Assembly: GCA_010015655.1 (NCBI GenBank)
Contig: ML976656.1
Span: forward strand, 1,044,927 to 1,108,926
Direction: 5' to 3'
Source of the DNA: Bimuria novae-zelandiae CBS 107.79
Taxonomy: Eukaryota; Ascomycota; Dothideomycetes; Pleosporales; Didymosphaeriaceae
DNA: 64,000 nt
Made by a program: the position numbers and the translations under genes. Below are positions 11,030-21,398 of this stretch, in pieces. Each line of letters begins with the position of its first letter. Within the stretch, counting starts at the first letter, position 1. The notes beneath the pieces were generated by a model. It saw only the letters and a program-made list of their open reading frames with translations, had not been told where the DNA came from and made no database searches.

Positions 11030-13035
11030 AGCTCTACTATTTATGTAGTGTCTGCGCGCTCTCGAGTAGATCTATATATAATTTTAAACTAACGTAGATT
11101 GTTGTAAAAGTAACGTATAATACCATCCTTTAGCCTATACGGCGCGCTCGTCGCTACTAAATATAAGTTACTTCTTAGTACTAACATGTCCTTAAGGTCC
11201 TTCACGCTCTATCTCTGCTCTAAGGCTACTTGCTAAGCTTATATATAGTCCTCCTAGTTATCCTCTAGCTACTCTACGATAAGCCACTCGAAAAACGCCT
11301 TCACGTAAGCTCGTGAGTCGGCCTTACCAGCTCTACCAAGGGGGCTTAAACTAAGAACTGGTAGGGTGGTTTGTATAGGCGTCGTCGGTGGGAGAATCGG
11401 TGGGAGAGCTGGTAGAGCCGCCATCTAATAAGGTACGTACGAAGAGTGGTATAGGGGAGGGTAAGCTAGGCCCGATATTATAAGTCTCTACTACTCACGC
11501 GCTTGCTATCTTATCTCTTAAGCCTCTGCCCTCTCTTCCTCTGCGTCCTATATATAAAGGATCTAGTCTCTAACGCGTTGTTTTTTAGCCTCTCTTATTA
11601 GCTTCTTTAAGTTATTTTTATCCTTATCTAATAATAATCCGCGGCGCTTCTTCTTTCGTTAGTTATAAGGATTTACCTTTAGCTAGTTCCCCGTAGATAA
11701 CCTCTAGTATTTAATTAAACTAGCTAGTGGCTAAGCTACGTACGCAGTCCCTTCAAGTATACCCTTAGACTATAACTCTAAATTAATTTCTCTAATAGTA
11801 AAGTACTCGTAAGAAGCTAGATAAACAAAATAAGTGTAGTAGTAGTTATTACAAAGCTTAACGCGGCACTCCCACATGCGCGTAATCTAGCTCTAATTAC
11901 TTATTACTAAGGCTATATCCTCTACTCTTTGCCAAGCTCGCGACTCCTTTAGCAACTGCCTAGTACGCGGAGTAACTAATTCTCTAGCTCTGGTAGTTGC
12001 TATAGGGCTTCCTTGTAGATCCGACGAGGGCTCTATAACTAACCTATTACGCGGAAACGCCTTTGCAACCGCATTATAAATAACCTTTACTTCTACCTTA
12101 AAGTTTACCCTACCTATTAGCGGTACAAGCTTGTACTTCTTTACGTAGTAGTCCACCCCAGCCAGCAGCCTTAGCTCTTCACTTATACTAAAATCCTCTA
12201 AGGTTACATGCTACTAGCCAGCTCCTTTATAATTAGCACAATAGGTAACTATACGCGAGGTAACGTGGTATATTCTCCTAATAATAAAGCTTTATATAAG
12301 CGGTCCTGTAATTATTAAGCTAACTTTATCCTTAATATAACTTAGTAAGAAGAAAACGCGAGATTTAGCTTCCTCTACTACTAGCTAACTATCCGCCTTA
12401 TTACCGTTCACGCGCACTAAATAGGTTATAGAGATCTTATATTTAAGAACTAACTCTAGCGAAGAGGACTCTTTAGGTAGAGGAGCAGCTAGAGGAGTAG
12501 CTAGAGGAATTAAATCGTCGGGGTTAAAGGGCGGAATAATAGGTAGAGATAACCGTACATACTCCAGCTCTAGCGGCGGCGGCGGCTGCTCCTCCTAAGC
12601 TGGGGCAGCAGGAACACTTTTTTTGGCAGGCGCGGCTGCCTTTTTAGATAGCTTCGCTGCCTTCTTCGGGGCTGGTTTACCCTTAGCAGCAGCTACTGGC
12701 GCCTGGTAAGCTCCATCCGCGTCCCACCACCAAACCAACTTACGCGCAGCTGTAGGCTTCTTAGCAAGCTTCTTGGCACCACCAGCAACCTCCCTATCCA
12801 CTAGAGACTGACCCTGTACCCTGGCACGCGTAGAAAGGGCTAGCGGGTAATAGAGCGAGTCCTTTAAGCCTGTTTTTCGCGCTAGGGTTGCTTTTAAGCG
12901 CGCTATAGGCGTTTTTCGCGACTTTAAGGAGGTTCCTATTAGTCTATAACGTTAGTATAACTCTAAAAAAACGCCTATAAAGTCTATCCCTGTATATTTA
13001 AGAAGCTTTAACTTACTGCTGGTTATAGTAGGCTA
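11030..13035 (-). pseudogene. Second gene of the Tc1/mariner-type element, unknown function
   Basis: One minus-strand frame can be followed for about 650 codons from about 13035 to 11030 if TAA and TAG are treated as RIP products. Order: a Lys/Arg-rich start (SRKTPIARLKATLARKTGLK), an Ala/Lys-rich block at 12595-12740 (PKKAAKLSKKAAAPAKKS) after a WWWDADG motif, a Pro-rich linker, a hydrophobic globular stretch (about 12150-12480), a region with YYYTYFVYLASYEYFTIREI, a charged helix (KKKRRGLLLDKDKNNLKKL) and a C-terminus near 11070-11320 (ADSRAYVKAFFEWLIVE, then SAPYRLKDGIIRYFYNNL) that faintly recalls a SAM-like fold. I do not know this protein. It lies tail to tail with the transposase. The 5' limit is uncertain. 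Confidence 0.65.
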
Positions 13036-13063
13036 TTGTTAAGGTGTTACACGAAAAACCGCT

Positions 13064-13157
13064 CGATTTTGAGATTCCTTATACAAATTGGGGGGGGGGG
13101 GGGGGGGAATTAACCGAGGGCTCTCTCGCTTATCACCGATTTTCGCATACAACAGAT
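13064..13157 (-). repeat. Right terminal inverted repeat of the Tc1/mariner-type element
   Basis: Inverted partner of 9569-9656. It contains an 18-G run at 13090-13107 that replaces the shorter mixed tract on the left. Confidence 0.9.
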
Positions 13158-13495
13158 TCAGCAACGCATGCCTTCGCGTGAAGCTGAACCTTCCTTTTCC
13201 ATCAACCAACGACCTAAACAGGTCATGCGACAGGTCGGCTATACGATACTATATTAGCACTCTACATGGGGCTACTTATGCCCTTTTCCAGGCTATCCAG
13301 TCCTTGTAGCCGTCATATAGCTCAACGGCAATGCCCGCTTTTTAACCTTACCTTCACTTGCATGAGAGTAACCGCGACCATTAAAAGCTTGGAAATCGGG
13401 ATGGATATATAATATAGTTATTGTATGCTGCCCGTAAACGTCATGTGATAGTGGTTCAACCTTGGGAGCTATTCAACCGGCAAGGTCGCGCGCAG
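13158..13495. other. Short unique segment between two transposons
   Basis: Normal composition and no gene. It includes 13352-13387, which recurs in direct orientation at 24261-24296 on the far side of the hAT element. Confidence 0.45.
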
Positions 13496-13503
13496 CTTTT
13501 TTT
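13496..13503. repeat. Left target-site duplication of the hAT element
   Basis: CTTTTTTT, repeated exactly at 23916-23923. An 8-bp duplication is the hallmark of hAT insertion. Confidence 0.88.
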
Positions 13504-13859
13504 CAGCGCGTGCAGTAGTCCGTAGTACGGTGAATACGGTATTGCTCGAAGGCGTTTTTCGGCCGTCCGTACGGTAATGGACTTTCACCGTAGTTGCAAC
13601 CATCCGTAGTAGCTTTTTAGGCTATAGTATAGCTTTACAGTTTCCTAATTAGGAAGGAGGCGTAAGTTAAGCATCTAAGCATTAGATATAGCAGATCTAG
13701 ACTGCTTTAGGCGTAAGATATACCTATATTATGCAAATATAGAGCCTTAACTCTTAACTTTTTTTCTGTCCTATTTCCTATATAAACCTTATTAGCTTGT
13801 TAATTTTTATTACTATCGCTATTATAATAAGCTTATAAAAAATTAACTTATAAAGTATA

Positions 13860-14344
13860 TAAGTATCCTAGTTAACGCAAGAGACCTCCTAGCTATTAAT
13901 ACTAATATACTATTATACCTCTACTACTTATAGCGCTTTAGTATTAGTTAGCTCCTCGCGCTTATTATTACTATTTATATAAGCTTCTTATAAGTATCTA
14001 GCTACCTATAATTCTAGTAAGGAGATAAATATTAATTAAAATAATATTTAATATAGTAAGACAAAGCTCGTAGGTGCGTGGCTTAGTTACTATATTTTAT
14101 ATAAGTTAAAGTTAATAGGTAGCTAAAAAGTAGTATTTATCTAATAATATAGCGCAGATCTTATTTACCTGCAGGATAATAGTATTAGTAAAAAGGTGTT
14201 CTTTTTATATAAGAAGTGCCACTAAAGTAGAACGTCTATATACCTTTAGGATATTAACTCTAGCATAGCTTATATTACTAAACACCTATAAAAGGTATAT
14301 AATATTAATCTAGATAAAAACTTAATGCTGCTAGCTACTAGTAG
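13860..14344 (+). pseudogene. hAT transposase N-terminal part (BED zinc finger), decayed
   Basis: Near 14195-14320 the frame reads FFLYKKCH, then a stretch ending YITKHL and KVYNINLD, the C-x2-C...H-x-H arrangement of a BED finger in fungal hAT transposases (the first Cys is changed). Stops are TAG/TAA. The gene is cut at 14344 by the retrotransposon and continues after 21398. Confidence 0.6.
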
Positions 14345-14796
14345 TGTTACGACCACGAACCCCACAAGGATGAAGAAGCCAGACAATTACACCAAGAGAG
14401 TAATTATTAACGAAGTAGCAGAGTTAACGGGACCTAACAGGGCGCGGGGCAGCTTAGTTAGCAGTTACGTAATAAAGTCCCGCATAAAGGGAAGTCCTAT
14501 GGGACTACCGTAGTCCCTGGGACTACAGGGCCTTGGCGGGACTACGAAGAAGGAATAGGCTAGTATATAGTGTGGCGACTTTCCTATTATTGTTTCCTTC
14601 CTCGTAGTTAACTTATATATCTTCTGTGCGAGTACGTTCTCCTATACAGACTAATAGTTATCTTATTTATTATAAGATTAGATTATCTAGCCGCGCTAAG
14701 TGTTGCATTAACTTATACTACTAAATAATCTGTAAAGCACCACGATACCTTACCACCCTAACTTAGATTAGAACAAGGTATAAAAGCCTTATAACA
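14345..14796 (+). repeat. 5' LTR of the chromovirus
   Basis: 452 bp. It differs from the 3' LTR by an 18-bp extra segment near 14508-14525 and by scattered transitions of the RIP type. Confidence 0.93.
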
Positions 14797-14849
14797 CTTT
14801 AACTACCCTACGGTACAATAGCAGGACCTAGTTCGACCACCGCAGCTCC

Positions 14850-15800
14850 GGCACCTAAGGAAAAGACCCTAGGAGAGATAGTTATTAAACAAGCGGCTTA
14901 GATAGCCTAGTTATAGGAAATTATTAACTAGATAAGCGAAAAGATAAGCTAATAGGAAAATGCGAAACATTAACTAAAGGTCCTAAAGCCCGAACCCTAT
15001 TTAGGAAAGGGTTACCTAGGAACGTTCCTAACCTAGATAGAACTATTCATCTGTTACAACCTAGGAAAGCTTAATACGGAACAAGATAAGATCCTAGTTA
15101 CCTACATAAACATGCAAGACAAGGCAGCTATATAGGCTAGACTAATAATTAATAATTTCCTCGAGAATGGCAAATTAGAGGATTATAGTTTAGACGCCAC
15201 TAAAGACGCCTTTAAGGACTAGGAGTCTTTTTGCAAGGCCGTGAAAGGAATATTTAGCACTATTAATAAAGGACATTAAGCCAAAATACGCCTCCAGCGC
15301 CTACGTCAGGAGAAATCGGCGGTACTCTATACACTAGAGTTTAAACAGATTATGGCAGAACTTAAAGGATGGGGAGAAGCCCCACTTATAATTGCCTACT
15401 ATAATAGACTAAAAGAATTAGTTAAAGACAAATTAGTCCACCAAGGAAAAGCAGACGACCTAGAAGAACTTATTAACGATATAATTAAAGTAAACAATTG
15501 CCTATACGAACGTAAGCTAGAAAAACAGCATAGTACTAGGCTACTCACTAGAAAAGAGAATCGATCCAGGCCCGTAGGAAGAGACCAGGACGGAGATGTC
15601 ATTATAACTAATAAAGCCTAATAGTACAAAAAGAAGAACAGCAAGGGAAAATAGCCATATAGACTAAAAAAGAGTTACTAGGGCAAGAACAGCATCTCGT
15701 AAAAAGAGTAAGAACGGAGATTTAAAGACAAAGCCTACCTCTAATATAGCAAGCTAGGCCACTTCGCTAAAGACTGCAACGATCAGGAGACTAAGGTTAA
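14850..15800 (+). pseudogene. gag of the chromovirus, decayed
   Basis: A retrotransposon gag region. The longest open remnant is 15352-15621, with a helical capsid-like stretch (WGEAPLIIAYYNRLKELVKD); a zinc knuckle remnant GHFAKDCN lies at about 15757-15780, its first Cys pair partly lost. It packaged the element's RNA. Stops are TAG and TAA. Confidence 0.75.
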
Positions 15801-16799
15801 TATAACTAACCTCTTATAAGTGGCTATAGCCACCCTTACGCTAGTAAAAGCTAATAGAGTAGATCTCACGCAGGAGATCCCGGAGCTAATAAAAGAGGAA
15901 GAGGAACGAAAGACCCTTCCTAAGTACCAGATCTTCTAAAGACTGGCCGACGACACCTGCTAAATGTGCAGTAGTGCGCTACATTAATTGTCTTAGTGTA
16001 AGGCAAAAGTGATCGTTTAAGGGGCATACGCATAGGACGCCTACTAGCTAGTAGAGAAACTATAGGGGCGCCCAAAACAATACCTACGCCAGATCACGAT
16101 ACAGGAATAACATGAATACGCCAAATAGTGGTAATGCACGCGTAAAGGATGCCGACAACACTCTAAGGCTAGAGTTAGGGCCTCCTATTTTCTAGAAGGT
16201 TTAGAATACTATAGGCTAAAGCAGAGCCAGTGCAGCGTGCCTAATAAATACTATAAGCACTTTCTAGCCTATTAGGCTAAGTACCATAAATAGAATAGTT
16301 AGCATTAATGTTTTAATATTACCTATAAGCTACACAGGTAGTAGAAGTTTAAAACAGGCTAGTTCCCTTAGGGCTTAGACCCCCGCGACACTAGCACGAT
16401 AATAGGGAATACGTAGCTAGGAAGAAACGCAGACTACTTATTAATTAGGTAAGAATAATATAACCTATAGTGCTTCGCACACCTAAGCCTGCAGGAAGAG
16501 GTAGCCTCCTTAGATAGCTATCTAAGGTATAATATATTAGCCCAGAACAAATGCCTTACTCTAAATTACCTGCAACATGGGAATCAAGGAGTATACAAAT
16601 CTAATAGGATTAGAGAGACTTACGCCCTGTATTAATAGCGATATAAGTAGCACTAAATTAAGGAAGTCTCCAAGCTATCTAAGGTCTAGGACTAGATTAA
16701 GGAAGCTAACGCTGGTTAGCCTAAAACCTTAGACAAAGGGTCTAATAATTTAAAAAACTAGATTATTACTAGGTAACGAGCTACACTAGTAATAGTGCA

Positions 16800-19700
16800 A
16801 TTATTATAGCTTATTAAGTAAACACTTGCCAAGTTAAGAAGCGCTTAATTAAAGACATTACGGTGCACGGACATCGTATTATAGCACTAATTAACCTAGG
16901 GGTAGACGCGTGTCTAATTACCCCGTAAGTAGTTAAGAAGTACGATATGCTATATTATAATAAGAAAACACCGCTGTAAATAGGACTTGCGGACGGGACC
17001 TAATTGTAAGGATATAGTAATAGTTGGCTACGCCTTAAGACGGCGCTAGTATAAGTTAACATAGAAGGCCTAGAGAGCCAACACGTCTTCACTATCGCAG
17101 AGATAGGAGACATTAAAGCCATCGTTAGATACGAATGGCTAGAACAACATAATCCACGAATAGACTAGATTAAACAAACAATCCTTCCCCGGGACCCACT
17201 AGCGAAGGCTTAGGCGAGCCCTAGTAGGAGGGAAACTCTCTAACCTCAGGCGAGAAAAAGGAGTCGACTATCTAGAATATAAGAAATATTAGTATGTAAG
17301 ATAGACAGGATTTTAAAGTAATACCTAGGGCAGGTGCACTGCATATAGGTCCGAGAGACTAAGATAGTCCTAGACAACCCTAGTCTGCCAGAAGAATATA
17401 AGGAATTCGCAGACCTATTTAAAGAATACGACGAGACTATCCTACCTAAACACAAGGAGTGGGATTACGAGATACCACTAGTAGAGGAAGCTAAGCTATA
17501 GCTAGAACGCCTAAGGCCCCTTACCTACAAATAAGAAAAAGAGTTAAAAGAGCTAATATAGAAGAATCTACGCTTAGGGAAATAGTGGCCTAGTTAGAGT
17601 CCTGTAGCCTTCCCTATACTCTTTATTCGCAAAAAAGACGACAGGCTACAACTCTATATAGATTACAGATAGCTAAACGCCGTAACGATTAAGAATTACT
17701 ACCCGTTACCACTAATAACGGAGCTTATAAATAGACTCCGAGGAGCTAAATACTTCACGAAATTTAACGTCCAGGATAGATTCCATAGGATTTAAATTAC
17801 AAAAGGGCACGAGTGGAAAACGGCGTTCTGCACACGATATGGCCTTTTTAAGTACACGGTTATGCCTATGGGGCTAACTAACGCACTAGCAACCTTCTAG
17901 GAGTTAATAAATTAAGTACTATATAAATACTTAGACGTATTCTGCACGGCGTACCTCGACAATATCTTAATATACTTACACGGAACCTTGGAAGAGCATA
18001 AAGGACATGTACGCAAAGTACTATAAAAGTTATAAGAGTATTAATTACTTCTACACCCCAAGAAGTGCGAGTTCCATGTCACTAAGACAGAATATTTGGG
18101 ATTTGTGATATCCCAAGAAGGTGTTAAGATAGACCTAAAGAAGATCGCGATAATAGAAGAATAGCTACTATCGTAATTAGTAAAAGACATTTAGTCTTTT
18201 TTAGGCTTTACTAACTTCTATCGCAAATTTATTAGGAACTACTTAAAGACAACCACTCTATTAACGGAACTTATAAAGATAGGGAAATAGCAACCTCTAT
18301 AAAAGGCAGAAATAGCGGCTTTCGAGTAGCTTAAACGCCTATTCCTAACGGCACCCCTACTATAGATATACGACCTAGAGCGGCGACATCGCATCTACAC
18401 GAATGCATTAGACTATGCGCTAGGGGCCGTATTATTACAAGAGTGTAATAACGGCAAATAGAGACCCGTCTTCTATCACGCACGCAAGCTCTCAGGAGCA
18501 GAACTAAATTATAAGATTTACGATAAGGAGTTACTCGCAATTATTAACTATTTTAAGTAATAAAAAGCGCAGCTTAAAAGAGTAAAGCACTAGACAAAAG
18601 TCTTTTTAGATTACCTTAACCTTACGCGCTTCACAACTATAAAGAAGCTTAATTAATAATAAGCTAGATAGTTAAAATAAATAGCGGAATTCGACTTCCG
18701 TATTACCTATTTACCTGGCAACTTAAACGCTATAATAGACGCACTTAGTAGGCGTTTAGATCTCGTAGAAGAAGATAATAGAAGTAACTATATTATAATC
18801 CTAACCTACGCGAAGGACAGAACCCTTTACTATAATAAGATATAACTCGCGCTAGCACTAGAAGCACGGCGCGCGAATCTTACCTATTATAGGCTAGCTA
18901 TAGAAAAGATACAGGATTATAATAGGCTTAAAGATAAGGATTACTAAGCGTATAATCTCTACTAAGCCACAAAATTAACAGCACGGGACTATTAAAACCA
19001 TATTTAGATTAGCAAGTAGATAGCTCTGCTACTAATTAAAAAACTACACAAAGACAAGAATTAGGAATACCTAGGGATCGCCGAAACGACGCGTTAAATC
19101 GCGAACGAATATACCATTCCTAGGCTACGCTAGGCGGTACAAAAGGTTTTAAATAACTATTTAGCCTGTTATAAGAATAAGCCTAAGAGACATAAGCCCT
19201 ACGGCCTCTTATAGTCACTATAGCCACCCCTAAGACTATAGTTAAGCGTGACTATGGACTTCATCGTGAAGCTACTGGCATTACTAGCACTAAGGAACAA
19301 GGATCCCTATAACTTAATTTTAGTTATAATCTATTAACTTGCCAAGGAGTCGAGGTTTGTGCTAATTAAGGAAGCTATGTTAGTAGAAGAACTAGCCTAT
19401 ATAGTGGAACGAGAACTAATATTACAAGTTAGACAACCTAACAAGTTTATTATAGACAGGGCCAAGATATTCACATCGTTATACTAGACCACGTTTATAG
19501 CTAAATTAGAGATTAAGTACAAGCTCACGACAAGCTTCCATCCTAAAATAGATAGCTAAACTAAGCAAATAAACTAAACGTTAGAATAGTATCTCTAGAT
19601 GTATATAAATAAGCTTTAAGATAACTAGGTTAAGCTATTACTAACGGCCTAGCTAGCATACAATAGCGTAAGATCGGCGACTACGGGGTACTCGCCATAT

Positions 19701-20310
19701 TACGCCAACCATGGATGTGAGCCAACGACTCACCAGGATCTATTAGATATCCAGAGCATTACGAAGAACGCAGCCAATAAAGCCAAACTTATATAGGACC
19801 TATATAAAACACTACACGAGAATATCGCGCGACGTAATAAATAAATAGCGCGATAAGCAAATAAGAAAAGGATTATAGGACTAACCTTTAAGGAAGGGAA
19901 TAGAGTCCTCTTCTTACAAAAAAATCTTAAAATAATAAGACTAAGCAAAAAACTAGATAACCTTTAAAAGGGACTATTCGAAATCTAAGAGGTTAGGGGA
20001 CTAGTTAATTTTAAACTATAGCTACCTATAGATACACGGATCCACCCGGTCTTCCACAAGTTATTATTAGAACTAGCACCACCAGACGCTGAACTAGAAA
20101 CCTAGCTCGAACTTAAAGATAAGGAGTACGAGGTCGAAGCTATTAGGGACCTATAAAAAATCGGGCGTTAGTATAAGTATCTGGTAAAGTGGAAAGGATG
20201 GCCAGAGAACCATAATACGTGGGAACTAGTATAAAACCTTACGAACTATAAGATAGCGCTGGAGAGGTTCTACGAGGAATATCCAGAGGCGCCACGACCA
20301 GATTAGTAAG
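16800..20310 (+). pseudogene. pol of the chromovirus, decayed
   Basis: Protease-like LINLGVDACLI near 16890-16920. Reverse transcriptase at about 17590-18130: [30 protein letters not shown] and YLDNILIY in place of the YLDD box. RNase H near 18330-18540 (YDLERRHRIYTNALDYALG, KIYDKELLAI). Integrase core near 19240-19700 (VTMDFIVKL). Chromodomain at about 20146-20226 (YKYLVKWKGWPENHNTWE), which in this group directs insertion to heterochromatin. Internal stops are TAA/TAG. Confidence 0.9.
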
Positions 20311-20364
20311 GAACTTAGAAAAGTTAAAAGACACGAAAGGATTAAAAGGAATAAATAAGTTAGC

Positions 20365-20811
20365 TTATAGAGGTGCATGTAGTAATAGTTCGCAAAAGCT
20401 AGTATTCTTTAAATTCTCCTCCTATTACTTTAACGCCTTAATTATATTAGCAACGCGTAAGTCGTGCTAGGCATAGTTATGCTTCTTTTCCTCTATCTCT
20501 ACCAACTCTTGCTTAAGACGCGCGGTCTTAAGAGTAGCCTAAGCTTAACGCTCTTTTACTTAAAGAAAGGTAAGATACTTTTTATGCTTCTTTTTCTAAA
20601 CACGCTCCTAATCCTTTTTAGGAATCTATAGACTATATTTAGCATAGGCAGCAAGATAGCCCGCACACTACCTAAAGGCAGCGTTAATAAAATACCGTAA
20701 CTTCTTTTTCTAATAACGCTTATAACTAGACGCTATTTTTAGACCTTAAGCTTCTACCTTTTACGCACGAGCACGACGGGTCGCTAAGGATAAATAAGGG
20801 GTTCTTGGCAT
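20365..20811 (-). pseudogene. Antisense basic ORF between pol and 3' LTR
   Basis: From ATG 20811 to a TAA at 20365 one frame of 148 codons is interrupted only by TAA/TAG codons (about 13), never TGA, and never by a frameshift. Start MPRTPYLSLATRRARA, middle YKRY, KKKLRYFINAAFR and AGYLAAYAKYSL, then a charged helix with KTARLKQELVEIEEKKHNYA. Conceptually it is a basic protein with a coiled coil. I do not recognise a family. Reading as Gln/Trp codons at the stops is an inference from RIP. Confidence 0.55.
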
Positions 20812-20959
20812 AGTTAGTAAGGTAAGGGGAATTAAGGAGAGGCTGCGGCCTGCCTTAAGACGCGGGGGGACGCACCTTTATAATAATTAGCACTAACGCG
20901 CTAATAGTATAATACAGCAAAGTAAGGTATTAGGATAATAACCTTAAAGAGGGGGATAG

Positions 20960-21393
20960 TGTTACGACTACAAACCTTATAAGGATAAAGAAGCTAGACA
21001 ATTACGCTAAGAGAGTAATTATTAACAAAGTAGTAAAGTTAACGGGACCTAACGGGGCGCGGGGTAGCTTAGTTAGCAGTCACGTGACGAAGTCCTGCAT
21101 AAAGGGAAGTCCCATAGGACTACAGGGCCTTAGCGGGACTACGAAGAAGGAATAGGCTAGTATATAGTGTGGCGACTTTCCTATTGTTGTTTCCTTCCTC
21201 GTAGTTAACTTATATATCTTCTGTGCGAGTACGTTCTCCTATATAGACTAATAGTTATCTTATTTATTATAAAATTAGATTATCTAGCCGCGCTAAGTGT
21301 CGCATCAACTTGTACTACTGAATAATCCGTGAAGCACCACGATACCTTACCGCCCTAACCCGAATCGGAATAAGGTGTGAGAGCCTCATAACA
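20960..21393 (+). repeat. 3' LTR of the chromovirus
   Basis: 434 bp, the pair of 14345-14796; followed by the AGTAG duplication. Just before it lies a purine run (AAAGAGGGGGA), the expected polypurine tract. Confidence 0.93.
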
Positions 21394-21398
21394 AGTAG

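Larger units (their letters stand above)
9579..13147 (+). mobile_element. Tc1/mariner-type transposon with two convergent genes, RIP-inactivated
   Basis: Inverted repeats of about 90 bp bound a 3.57-kb AT-rich block. If TA at 9577-9578 and 13148-13149 is the target duplication, the element begins TGCGAAAATCGG. The outer flanks ATCTGTTG and CAACAGAT are also complementary, so either the repeat runs further out or the target was a palindrome centred on TA. Inside are a DDE_3 (IS630/Tc1/mariner) transposase on plus in the left third and a long second gene on minus in the right two thirds. Both are full of TAA/TAG in place of CAA/CAG/TGG. Confidence 0.88.
14345..21393 (+). mobile_element. Ty3/gypsy chromovirus, full length, RIP-decayed
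   Basis: Two LTRs (14345-14796 and 20960-21393) begin TGTTACGAC and end CTTATAACA or CTCATAACA. AGTAG occurs immediately outside both ends (14340-14344, 21394-21398). The order inside is gag, CCHC knuckle, protease, reverse transcriptase, RNase H, integrase, chromodomain: the chromovirus branch of Ty3/gypsy. It lies inside the hAT transposase. Coding frames are broken by TAA/TAG throughout. Between the chromodomain and the 3' LTR there is an additional antisense frame. Confidence 0.95.

Noticed and set aside
12595..12801. Stand-alone small Ala/Lys-rich gene
   Set aside because: The frame continues in both directions past RIP stops, so it is an inner part of the transposon's second gene.
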